This document shows, one piece after another, positions 1 to 5,479 of a stretch of DNA of 5,479 nucleotides. Numbering within the stretch: the stretch's first letter is position 1; the number at the start of each line of letters is the position of its first letter. Location of the stretch: the NCBI GenBank assembly GCA_002354005.1, contig DEKS01000043.1:1-5479 (forward strand), written 5' to 3'. Origin of the DNA: Bacteroidales bacterium UBA2716. GTDB taxonomy: Bacteria > Bacteroidota > Bacteroidia > Bacteroidales > UBA932. The translations under genes and the position numbers were made by a program. The notes below the pieces were generated by a model. The model did not search any database, had not been told where the DNA came from, and worked only from the letters and a program-made list of their open reading frames with translations.

Positions 1-555
1 AAAACCTACATGGCCATCGCCCTGGCCGTACGGGCGCTCAAAAACCGCGAAATCAAACGCATCATCCTCACCCGCCCCGCGGTAGAAGCCGGCGAGCGCC
101 TGGGCTTCCTCCCCGGAGACCTCAAAGACAAGCTGGACCCGTATCTGCAGCCCCTCTACGACGCCCTCTCGGACATGATTCCCGCCAAAAAGCTGCAGGA
201 ATTCATGGGGGACGGCACCATCCAGATTGCCCCCCTCGCCTACATGCGCGGACGCACCCTGGACAAAGCCTGCGTCATTCTGGACGAGGCTCAGAACACC
301 AACCTGGGGCAGCTGAAGATGTTCCTCACCCGCATGGGTACCAGCGCCAAATTCATCGTCACCGGAGATGCTACGCAAATTGACCTTCCCCGCCGGGAAG
401 ACAGCGGCCTGCTCACGGGCATCCGCCTCCTGGAAGGCATCAAGGGCATTGCCACCATCCGCTTCACCAACGAGGACATCGTCCGCCATCCGCTGGTCAC
501 CAAAATCGTCAAGGCCTTTGACGAAAAAAGCTTCGCCCACTCGGACGAAGCTTAA
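1..555 (+). CDS. phoH: PhoH family P-loop ATPase, 3' part (5' truncated by window edge)
   Basis: Cytoplasmic PhoH-family nucleotide-binding protein; relatives are PhoH/YbeZ ATPases linked to RNA metabolism and ribosome-associated functions, but the exact cellular job is not firmly established. The reading frame is open from base 1 and the first codons read K-T-Y, which fit the last Lys-Thr of a Walker A motif (GxxGxGKT), so the ATG at 10 is internal and not the true start. Of the 184 residues seen, family signatures follow in order: TRPAVEAGERLGFLPGD (about 24-40), DPYLQPLYDAL (about 46-56), APLAYMRGRTL (about 77-87), Walker B CVILDEAQNT (about 91-100, bases 271-300) and VTGDATQIDLP (about 120-130, bases 358-390), ending with RHPLVTKIVKAF. 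The C-terminus is normal for the family, closing with a short acidic tail and TAA at 553-555. The final codons double as a terminator for the opposite strand. Neighbours upstream are outside the window. Family assignment is very secure; operon partners are unknown. Confidence 0.97.
   Translation, partial: KTYMAIALAVRALKNREIKRIILTRPAVEAGERLGFLPGDLKDKLDPYLQPLYDALSDMIPAKKLQEFMGDGTIQIAPLAYMRGRTLDKACVILDEAQNTNLGQLKMFLTRMGTSAKFIVTGDATQIDLPRREDSGLLTGIRLLEGIKGIATIRFTNEDIVRHPLVTKIVKAFDEKSFAHSDEA
524..553 (-). terminator. Strong intrinsic terminator of the gyrA-TPR transcript, nested in phoH
   Basis: Read on the minus strand, 553-546 is AAGCTTCG and 535-528 is its exact complement CGAAGCTT. Inside that, a U-G wobble (545/536) and two G-C pairs (544/537, 543/538) lengthen the stem to 11 pairs around a 4-base loop (542-539, GAGT). 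The stem runs straight into TTTT (527-524), giving six T in a row counting the last stem bases. It starts 25 bases after the TPR stop codon. On the plus strand the same stem is preceded, not followed, by the A/T tract and has a C-A mismatch, so it is directional. All of it lies within the last codons of phoH, including the first base of its stop codon. Confidence 0.82.
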
Positions 556-577
556 CAATCGGCTTATTTTCTGACGA

Positions 578-1885
578 TTACTGGGCGCCGTTCAGAACGG
601 CTTCCCATTTCTCGTAGGCTTCCTTGTACTTGGGATCCACGCCACGGAGCTGGAAGTTCAGGCGCTTGAGGAAATCTGCGCAGGCGGCCTTTACGTCCGG
701 ATTGGTGGAAACATTGTAGCACTGCTCGAAGGGAACCAGGGCACCAATGTACACCTCCGTGAGTTTGGCGCTGAGTTCGTCGTACTTCTTGTAGTCGCGA
801 ACATCCAGGGCATTCATCTGGTCCACAATGTCCTCGCCTTTCTTGAGGGCGATGTTGGCCATGCCGTAGTAGGCCATATCGTACTTGGGATCAATAACCA
901 GGGCTTTGTCATAGGCAGCCTGTGCAGCCTCGTAATCCTTCACGCCGGCCAGAATATTGCCTTCCACATAATACAGGGAAGCATTGTCCGGCATGGCTTT
1001 CTTGGCCTCGTCCAGCAGTTCCACAATCTTCTTGGGATCCTCGTTGGTGGTGAGGTACAGGTTGATAAGGCTGGTCAGGATGGAAGCGTTGTCCGGGAAC
1101 TGGGTAAGACCGGTGGCCAGGTAGTTCTTGGCAGCCAGGGTATCGGCCTTGGCAAGGGAGCATTCGGAGAGGGCGGCATAGATGTTACCCTCCGAGGTGA
1201 AGCCACGCTCCAGGCACTTGTTGTAGTACTCCATGGCGCGGTCGTAGTTCTTGACGGCCAGTGCGGTGAAGGCGCAGTTGTAAGCGGCGTCATCGTTGCG
1301 CACGGAGCAGGGAGCAACGGCAGACCAGTCTGCAGCGCCCTTGAACAGGTCGCTGGCCTTGGCCATATCGCCCAGCTGGTAGGCGGTGAAGGCGTCGTTG
1401 TAGTAGCCATTCACCACTTCCTGCAGTTTGGGATCTACATCCTTGTCCTTGGCGCCCAGCTCGAAAGCCTTTACATAGGCCGCAGCGGCCTCGCCCAGGA
1501 GGTCTCCGGGAACGGAAGGATGGGTAACTTCTACAATGGCCAGCACGCCGGCCTCGTTGAAGTATACGTTCACATGGGAAAGTTCCTGCTTCTCAAAGTT
1601 GGCACCTTGAATGGTCACATTGGTAACAGAAACGGGCTTCTCCTTGTTCATGAGCGCGAAGGTGGCTTTGTCGATACCCGTGCTCATGCTGGTGGTAGGA
1701 TTGGTATACGCAGCCCAATAGGCCTTACCCAGGTTCATCCAGGTAGCAGGCTTGGCGCCTTTCTTGGCATCCTTGCTGGCCACCAGAGCCTTATCAACAC
1801 CCTTCTGCATGTCTGCATCGGGTTTTTGTGCATACGCCACTTGCAGCGAGCAAGCCAGCGCGAGGGCAAATAAGAGTTTTTTCAT
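578..1885 (-). CDS. Secreted tetratricopeptide-repeat (TPR) protein, function unknown
   Basis: A 435-residue protein made of TPR-like helical pairs, which normally serve as protein-binding scaffolds; no catalytic motif is visible. The N-terminus is a clear Sec signal peptide: MKK, a hydrophobic core (LLFALALACSL, 4-14) and an AYA cleavage site with Gln20 as first mature residue, so it should be periplasmic or otherwise exported. Helical repeats are recognisable at about 160-186 (AYQLGDMAKASDLFKGA), 200-228 (ALAVKNYDRAMEYYNKCLERG), 233-263, 267-299 and 302-335 (best match: GVKDYEAAQAAYDKALVIDPKY), with a more divergent helical C-terminus to 435. Residues 20-150 are less repeat-like. The mature chain has six cysteines (193, 204, 224, 242, 389, 402). 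The gene starts 19 bp after gyrA with no promoter or terminator between, so it is probably cotranscribed with gyrA; a TPR gene after gyrA is, from memory, a recurrent Bacteroidales arrangement. The leader (AACCATTTATAGT) has no Shine-Dalgarno sequence, as usual for this phylum. Its biological role cannot be deduced. Confidence 0.93.
   Translation of the reverse strand: MKKLLFALALACSLQVAYAQKPDADMQKGVDKALVASKDAKKGAKPATWMNLGKAYWAAYTNPTTSMSTGIDKATFALMNKEKPVSVTNVTIQGANFEKQELSHVNVYFNEAGVLAIVEVTHPSVPGDLLGEAAAAYVKAFELGAKDKDVDPKLQEVVNGYYNDAFTAYQLGDMAKASDLFKGAADWSAVAPCSVRNDDAAYNCAFTALAVKNYDRAMEYYNKCLERGFTSEGNIYAALSECSLAKADTLAAKNYLATGLTQFPDNASILTSLINLYLTTNEDPKKIVELLDEAKKAMPDNASLYYVEGNILAGVKDYEAAQAAYDKALVIDPKYDMAYYGMANIALKKGEDIVDQMNALDVRDYKKYDELSAKLTEVYIGALVPFEQCYNVSTNPDVKAACADFLKRLNFQLRGVDPKYKEAYEKWEAVLNGAQ
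583..610 (+). terminator. Possible weak terminator for phoH, nested in the TPR gene
   Basis: On the plus strand GCCGTT (587-592) and AACGGC (596-601) form a perfect 6-bp stem with a 3-base loop. After one C-U mismatch (586/602) the stem continues with a G-U and two G-C pairs (585/603, 584/604, 583/605). It begins 28 bases after the phoH stop and is followed by CATTT, only a weak T tract. It lies in the last codons of the TPR gene. Position and orientation fit a phoH terminator, but the poor T tract leaves this uncertain. Confidence 0.35.
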
Positions 1886-1904
1886 ACTATAAATGGTTAA
1901 TTAG

Positions 1905-4484
1905 TTATTCATTGTCCGGAGCATCCTTCGCAATATCCGTGCCTTCCGGTGCAGGGAGCTCTGTACCCTCTGCGGCCTGGCTTTCTTCTTCGTCGCTGTG
2001 GGCGACCACGGAAACGGCGGCGATGGCATCCTTCTCACGGATGTTGATGAGCCGTACGCCCTGCGTAGCACGTCCGGCCACGCGAATGGTGGAAACAGGC
2101 ATCCGGATGGTCATGCCGCTGCGGCAGATAATCATGAGGTCGTCCTCGTCCGTGACGTTCTGGATGGTGACCAGGGCACCGGTTTTCTCCGTGATATTCA
2201 GGGTTCTGACACCCTTGGCGCCACGGGAGGTCTGGCGGTAATCCTGCGGGTCTGAGCGCTTGCCATAGCCGTTTTCCGAGACGGCGAGCACCTGGCGCTT
2301 GTCGGCGTCTTCTGCCTGGGGATCCTGGCAGACAACACCCACCACATAGTCCCCTTCCGCAAGATTGATACCCCGTACACCGGTGGAAGTGCGGCCCATG
2401 GCGCGGGCTTCGGCCTCGTCGAAGCGGACGCAGCGGCCACCGTGGGCGGCAATCATGATGTTGCAGTGGCCGTTGGTAAGGAGGGCGGCCAGCAGTTCAT
2501 CGTCCTCGCGGATGTTGATGGCGTTGACGCCATTGGTGCGCGGGCGGGAGTAGGCTTCCAGGGAAGTCTTCTTGACCACGCCGTTGCGCGTGAACATCAT
2601 AATGTAGTTGTTGTTGATAAACTCCTCATCCTTGAGCGTTTTCACGTTCAGGTATGCACGCACGCTGTCGTCCGGGTCTATCATGAGGATGTTCTGGATG
2701 GCACGGCCCTTGGAGGTGCGGTTGCCTTCCGGAATCTCGTATACCTTGAGCCAGTAGCACTTACCCTTCCGGGTGAACAGCAGCATGGTGCTGTGGGTGT
2801 TGGCGATGTAGATGTGCTCGATGAAGTCTTCGTCGCGGGTGGCGCTGCCCTTCATGCCCACACCGCCGCGGTTCTGGGTGCGGAATTCCGTAAGCGGGGT
2901 GCGCTTGATGTAGCCCAGGTGGCTGATGGTAATAACCTGGTCTTCGTCTGCATAGAAGTCCTCCGGGTTGAATTCGTCTTCCGAGAGGGTGATTTCCGTG
3001 CGGCGGGCATCCCCGTATCGGGCCTTGAGGTCCTGGGTTTCCGCCTTTACCACATTGAACTGTTCTTCCACGGAAGCGAGGATTTGGTTGCAGCGCTCGA
3101 TGAACTTCATGAGGTCGTCGTATTCTGCCTGCAGTTTTTCGCGCTCCAAGCCAACCAGCTGACGCAGACGCATTTCCACAATGGCGGCGGCCTGGACGTC
3201 CGTGAACTGGTAGCGTTCTACCAGCATCTGGCGGGCTTCATCGATGCTCTTGGCCTCATAGCGGATAATGTGGACAATCTCGTCGATGAGGTCCATGGCC
3301 TTGAGGAGGCCTTCCAGGATGTGGGCGCGCTTGAGGGCTTTATCCAGCTCGAACTTGGTGCGGCGCACGACAACCTCGTGGCGGAAGTCCACGAACTCCT
3401 TGATGATTTCCTTGAGGCTGAGGGTGCGGGGACGGCCTTTCACCAGCGCCACGTTGTTGAACGAGAAGCTGGACTGCAGCGGGCTGTACTTGAACAGCAT
3501 GTTGAGCACCACGCCGGAGTTGGTTCCCTGCTTGAGGCGGATGACCACGCGGGTTTCTCCGCGGGAGCTTTCGTCGTTGATATAGGAAATGCCCTCCACT
3601 TTCTTTTCCTCTGCCAGCTGGGCGATTTTCTCAATCATTTCCCGCTTGTTCACCATGTAAGGGATTTCCGTAACCACAATGGTTTCACGGCCGTGTTCGT
3701 CTACCTCGATTTCCGTCTTGGAGCGGATGACCACGCGGCCGCGGCCGGTTTCGTACGCCTCCTTGATGCCGGAAACGCCCATCACAATACCGCCGGTAGG
3801 GAAATCCGGGCCTTTGATGTAATGCATGAGCTCATCCGTGGTGATTTCCGGATTGTCGATGTAGGCGCAGATGGCGTCGCAGCACTCGCCCAGGTTGTGG
3901 GGAGCCATATTGGTGGCCATACCTACGGCAATACCCGATGCGCCGTTCAGGAGCAGCAACGGGGCCTTGGTGGGCAGGACGGTGGGTTCCTCCAGGGTAT
4001 CGTCAAAGTTGAGGGTCATGTCCACGGTGTCCTTATCCATGTCTCCCAGCACATCCTCTGCCATTTTCTGGAGCTTGGCTTCCGTGTAACGCATGGCGGC
4101 CGGAGAGTCTCCGTCTACCGAACCAAAGTTACCCTGGCCCTTTACCATGGGATAGCGCTGGTTCCATTCCTGGCCCAGGCGCACCATGGCGTCGTACACG
4201 CTGGAGTCTCCGTGCGGGTGGAACTTACCCATGACCTCGCCCACGATACGGGCGCTCTTCTTGGTTTGGCCGTTAAAGCTCAGGCCCATGTTGTCCATGC
4301 CGAACAAAACACGACGCTGGACAGGTTTAAGGCCGTCGCGGGCATCCGGCAGGGCGCGGGAGACAATCACCGACATGGAGTAGTCGATATACGCGGTGCG
4401 CATTTCGTGGTCTATCTCCACCTGCTCGATGTAGCCGGTTCCGGGCACCTGCTCCAACTGATTCTTCTCTTCGTTATTATCCAT
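1905..4484 (-). CDS. gyrA: DNA gyrase subunit A
   Basis: GyrA is the DNA breakage-reunion subunit of gyrase (A2B2 with GyrB), which introduces negative supercoils using ATP. At 859 residues it is close to the 875 of E. coli. The winged-helix/tower region spans roughly 30-500: HPHGDSSVYD at 89-98, the catalytic pair Arg132-Tyr133 (AAMRYTEAKL; Tyr codon 4088-4086), and a coiled-coil region near 365-495. The C-terminal beta-pinwheel follows at about 510-828, with repeated blades (HLGYIKRT, FTRKGKCYWL, FTRNGVVKKT, GRCVRF, ENGYGKR, RSGMTIRM). Its wrapping motif is QNRGGVG at 537-543, which together with the active-site context separates GyrA from ParC. Numbering runs 11 ahead of E. coli, so the main quinolone-resistance positions are Ser94 (Ec Ser83) and Asp98 (Ec Asp87), both the susceptible-type residues. 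The last 29 residues are acidic (11 D/E, one K). The start is secure: an in-frame TAA lies 18 bases upstream (4505-4503) with no other start between. Odd points are Gln56 (His45 in E. coli) and Lys115 (Asp in E. coli). It has its own promoter and probably heads a transcript with the TPR gene. Confidence 0.99.
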   Translation of the reverse strand: MDNNEEKNQLEQVPGTGYIEQVEIDHEMRTAYIDYSMSVIVSRALPDARDGLKPVQRRVLFGMDNMGLSFNGQTKKSARIVGEVMGKFHPHGDSSVYDAMVRLGQEWNQRYPMVKGQGNFGSVDGDSPAAMRYTEAKLQKMAEDVLGDMDKDTVDMTLNFDDTLEEPTVLPTKAPLLLLNGASGIAVGMATNMAPHNLGECCDAICAYIDNPEITTDELMHYIKGPDFPTGGIVMGVSGIKEAYETGRGRVVIRSKTEIEVDEHGRETIVVTEIPYMVNKREMIEKIAQLAEEKKVEGISYINDESSRGETRVVIRLKQGTNSGVVLNMLFKYSPLQSSFSFNNVALVKGRPRTLSLKEIIKEFVDFRHEVVVRRTKFELDKALKRAHILEGLLKAMDLIDEIVHIIRYEAKSIDEARQMLVERYQFTDVQAAAIVEMRLRQLVGLEREKLQAEYDDLMKFIERCNQILASVEEQFNVVKAETQDLKARYGDARRTEITLSEDEFNPEDFYADEDQVITISHLGYIKRTPLTEFRTQNRGGVGMKGSATRDEDFIEHIYIANTHSTMLLFTRKGKCYWLKVYEIPEGNRTSKGRAIQNILMIDPDDSVRAYLNVKTLKDEEFINNNYIMMFTRNGVVKKTSLEAYSRPRTNGVNAINIREDDELLAALLTNGHCNIMIAAHGGRCVRFDEAEARAMGRTSTGVRGINLAEGDYVVGVVCQDPQAEDADKRQVLAVSENGYGKRSDPQDYRQTSRGAKGVRTLNITEKTGALVTIQNVTDEDDLMIICRSGMTIRMPVSTIRVAGRATQGVRLINIREKDAIAAVSVVAHSDEEESQAAEGTELPAPEGTDIAKDAPDNE

Positions 4485-4501
4485 TTTATTGAATGATTTT
4501 A

Positions 4502-4529
4502 CTTATCTTTATAAACATACAAAGATAAG
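4502..4529. repeat. Perfect 9-bp inverted repeat across the gyrA -7 box, candidate operator
   Basis: CTTATCTTT (4502-4510) and AAAGATAAG (4521-4529) are exact reverse complements separated by 10 bases, so arm centres are 19 bp apart, roughly two helical turns. One arm contains the gyrA -7 element, the other lies in the gyrA leader between the likely start of transcription and the ATG. Because transcription should start in or near the spacer, the RNA would not hold both arms, so a protein-binding site on DNA is more plausible than an RNA hairpin. The arms are A/T-rich, so chance is not excluded. The repeat is seen; the operator role is inference. Confidence 0.5.
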
Positions 4530-4550
4530 AAAAAAAATTGATTTCGACAA
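4520..4550 (-). promoter_or_regulatory. gyrA promoter of Bacteroidota type
   Basis: On the minus strand TATCTTTG (4527-4520) matches the Bacteroidota -7 consensus TAnnTTTG at every fixed position. Upstream, TTG (4550-4548, in context CTTG against consensus TTTG) is 20 bp away, the expected spacing for the -33 element. Transcription would start near 4518-4514, leaving an A/T-rich leader of about 30-34 bases without a Shine-Dalgarno sequence. It is the only convincing promoter in the window and lies in the sole gap long enough to hold one. Confidence 0.75.
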
Positions 4551-4561
4551 GCCCTGAAACC
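4530..4561 (-). terminator. Possible weak terminator after miaA, overlapping the gyrA promoter
   Basis: Minus-strand bases 4561-4556 (GGTTTC) can pair with 4545-4540 (GAAATC) in five Watson-Crick pairs plus one G-U, enclosing a 10-base loop. AA and then eight T (4537-4530) follow. It begins four bases after the miaA stop codon. The T run is excellent but the stem is short and A/T-rich, so any termination is likely partial. The loop holds the gyrA -33 element and the T run lies in the promoter spacer. Confidence 0.3.
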
Positions 4562-4565
4562 GGAC

Positions 4566-5435
4566 TTATTTTGACGATACGTCCACCCAGCGGATATCGC
4601 TGTCCCGGCGCCACCAGGTGAGCTGGCGCTTGGCATAATGACGCGTGCTGGCCTGGATGTGCCGAACGGTGGTTTCCAGGTCGAATTTACCGTCAAAATA
4701 TTCGAAGAATTCGCGGTAGCCCACGGTTTGCAGAGCGGGCAAATCCCGGTACGGCAGCATGGCGCGGGCCTCCCCTTCCAGGCCTTCTGCCACCATTTGC
4801 TCCACGCGGGCATTGATGCGCTCGTAGAGCTGCTCCCGGGGCCGTTCCAGGCCCGTTTTCACAATGGTGAAATCCCGCTGCTTGAAGCTGCGTGTCTTAA
4901 AAGAAGAGAACGGCTGGCCGGTGTACATGCTCACCTCCAGGGCGCGCACCACCCGCTGTCCGTTGTTCATATCCAGTTCCTCGTAGGAAACGGGGTCCAG
5001 TTCCTTTAACTGCTGGGCCAGTACCTCCACGCCCTCCGTTTGCAGGCAGTCCATCAGGTGCCGGCGCAGTTGCAGGGGCACCTCCGGAAAATCGTCCAGG
5101 CCATAACAGAACGCGTCGATATACAGCATGGAACCGCCGCACATCACCAAATGCTCATGGCCTTCCGCGAACAGGCGGTTCACCAGCTCCAGCGCCTCCA
5201 TTTCATAGATGCCGGCCGTATAGTTCCGCGTAACGGGTACTGTGCCTATGAAATAATGCTGCACCGCAGCCAGTTCCTCTCTTGAAGGTGCTGCGGTGCC
5301 GATGGAGAGCCCCTCGTAAATTTGGCGGGAGTCGCAGGAGATGACCGGAGAACCTACCTCAAGGGCGCGCGCAATGGCATAGCCGGTTTTGCCGACAGCG
5401 GTGGGGCCCAGTATAATCTCCAGCGTATGGGGCAT
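4566..5435 (-). CDS. miaA: tRNA dimethylallyltransferase (tRNA A37 isopentenyltransferase)
   Basis: MiaA transfers the dimethylallyl group of DMAPP to N6 of adenosine 37 in tRNAs that read codons starting with U, giving i6A37, which steadies codon-anticodon pairing; it acts in the cytoplasm and the product is often further modified by MiaB. The 289 residues are a normal full length. Seen in order: P-loop GPTAVGKT (10-17), DSRQIYEGLSIGTAAPS (35-51) with the probable catalytic Asp35, HYFIGTVPV (60-68), CGGSMLY (99-105, where E. coli has GGTMLY), NNGQRVVRALEV (157-168), the LERPREQLYERINARV stretch (196-211), LPALQTVGYREFF (232-244) and RHYAKRQLTWWRRD (265-278). The start is well placed: the P-loop begins at residue 10, and the stop of the preceding gene ends 2 bp before this ATG. 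That near-contact implies cotranscription and probably translational coupling. A GAGGG lies 12 bases before the ATG but is part of the upstream acidic codons, and is too far away to be a convincing ribosome site. All key motifs are intact. Confidence 0.98.
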   Translation of the reverse strand: MPHTLEIILGPTAVGKTGYAIARALEVGSPVISCDSRQIYEGLSIGTAAPSREELAAVQHYFIGTVPVTRNYTAGIYEMEALELVNRLFAEGHEHLVMCGGSMLYIDAFCYGLDDFPEVPLQLRRHLMDCLQTEGVEVLAQQLKELDPVSYEELDMNNGQRVVRALEVSMYTGQPFSSFKTRSFKQRDFTIVKTGLERPREQLYERINARVEQMVAEGLEGEARAMLPYRDLPALQTVGYREFFEYFDGKFDLETTVRHIQASTRHYAKRQLTWWRRDSDIRWVDVSSK

Positions 5436-5437
5436 GC

Positions 5438-5479
5438 CTATTCTTCGCCCTCTTCAAAGATTTCCTTGCCGTCTTCGTC
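5438..5479 (-). CDS. C-terminal 13 codons of an unrecognised gene upstream of miaA (partial)
   Basis: From the window edge the minus strand reads D-E-D-G-K-E-I-F-E-E-G-E-E and then TAG (5440-5438). This frame is not proven by its length, but three things favour a real gene end: the open frame, a stop only 2 bp before the miaA ATG, and the strongly acidic composition (eight D/E of 13), which is common at protein C-termini. Tight spacing suggests an operon with miaA. The fragment is too short to identify the family, and I do not recognise it. Confidence 0.6.
   Translation of the reverse strand, partial: DEDGKEIFEEGEE

Noticed and set aside
1..12. ATG at 10 as the phoH start
   Set aside because: The preceding codons K-T-Y continue the Walker A motif, so the true start lies before the window.
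557..579. Short inverted repeat AATCG/CGATT between phoH and the TPR gene
   Set aside because: Only five pairs with a 13-base loop; the much stronger stem at 528-553 explains termination.
1520..1873. Plus-strand open frame antisense to the TPR gene start
   Set aside because: Same in-register antisense effect of codon bias; no recognisable protein, and the opposite strand codes a signal peptide and a repeat protein.
1850..1885. Possible lipoprotein signal at Cys12 of the TPR protein
   Set aside because: The residues before Cys12 are A-L-A, lacking the usual Leu at -3, and the hydrophobic core would be very short. The AYA site before Gln20 fits signal peptidase I better.
4189..4216. Quinolone-resistance substitutions in gyrA
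   Set aside because: Ser94 and Asp98, equal to E. coli Ser83 and Asp87, are the susceptible-type residues; Ser95 in place of Ala84 is most simply natural variation.
1905..4484. Possibility that the gyrase-like gene is parC
   Set aside because: The active-site region (HPHGDSSVYD, GQGNFGSVDGDSPAAMRYTE), the full beta-pinwheel and a GyrA box match GyrA; Bacteroidota ParC has a different active-site context.
2442..4496. Long plus-strand open frame (684 codons) antisense to gyrA
   Set aside because: Its codons are in exact register with gyrA codons, so it stays open simply because gyrA avoids TTA, CTA and TCA codons over this span. The translation is rich in H, V and L without any known domain, and gyrA is unmistakable on the other strand.
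4501..4530. Divergent plus-strand promoter (TATCTTTA at 4504-4511)
   Set aside because: It arises from the symmetry of the inverted repeat, departs from the consensus at the last base, and there is no plus-strand gene downstream.
4638..5009. Plus-strand open frame antisense to miaA
   Set aside because: In register with miaA codons and without protein-like features; miaA motifs cover the whole region.

Overview
The window is a stretch of ordinary bacterial housekeeping chromosome, most likely from a fairly GC-rich member of the Bacteroidota (probably order Bacteroidales). The evidence for this is a promoter of the Bacteroidota type (TTG, 20 bp, TATCTTTG) in front of gyrA, A/T-rich leaders without Shine-Dalgarno sequences before gyrA and the gene after it, and Bacteroidota-style variants of GyrA (QNRGGVG box) and MiaA (GGSMLY). 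The assignment rests on sequence features and memory of the families, not on a search. No mobile element, CRISPR array, RNA gene or phage gene was seen.

Layout. On the plus strand, 1-555 is the 3' part of a phoH-family ATPase gene, cut by the window edge in the middle of its Walker A motif. Everything else is on the minus strand. In transcription order these are the last 13 codons of an unrecognised gene (5479-5438), miaA (5435-4566; tRNA A37 dimethylallyltransferase), an 81-bp gap with the gyrA promoter, gyrA (4484-1905; DNA gyrase subunit A), and, 19 bp further on, a secreted tetratricopeptide-repeat protein (1885-578). The TPR gene and phoH converge with only 22 bp between their stop codons.

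Transcription. The unknown gene and miaA are 2 bp apart and must be cotranscribed. gyrA has its own good promoter and probably carries the TPR gene with it, since the 19 bp between them hold no promoter or terminator. That transcript has a strong predicted intrinsic terminator at 553-524, which lies inside the last codons of phoH. A weaker hairpin facing the other way lies inside the last codons of the TPR gene and may end phoH transcripts. A 9-bp perfect inverted repeat covers the -7 box of the gyrA promoter and is the best candidate for a regulatory site here.

No new multi-gene system is visible. The items worth a second look are small: the terminators nested in the convergent coding ends, the palindrome on the gyrA promoter, a few GyrA residue differences from E. 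coli, and the uncharacterised exported TPR protein that appears to be coexpressed with gyrase.
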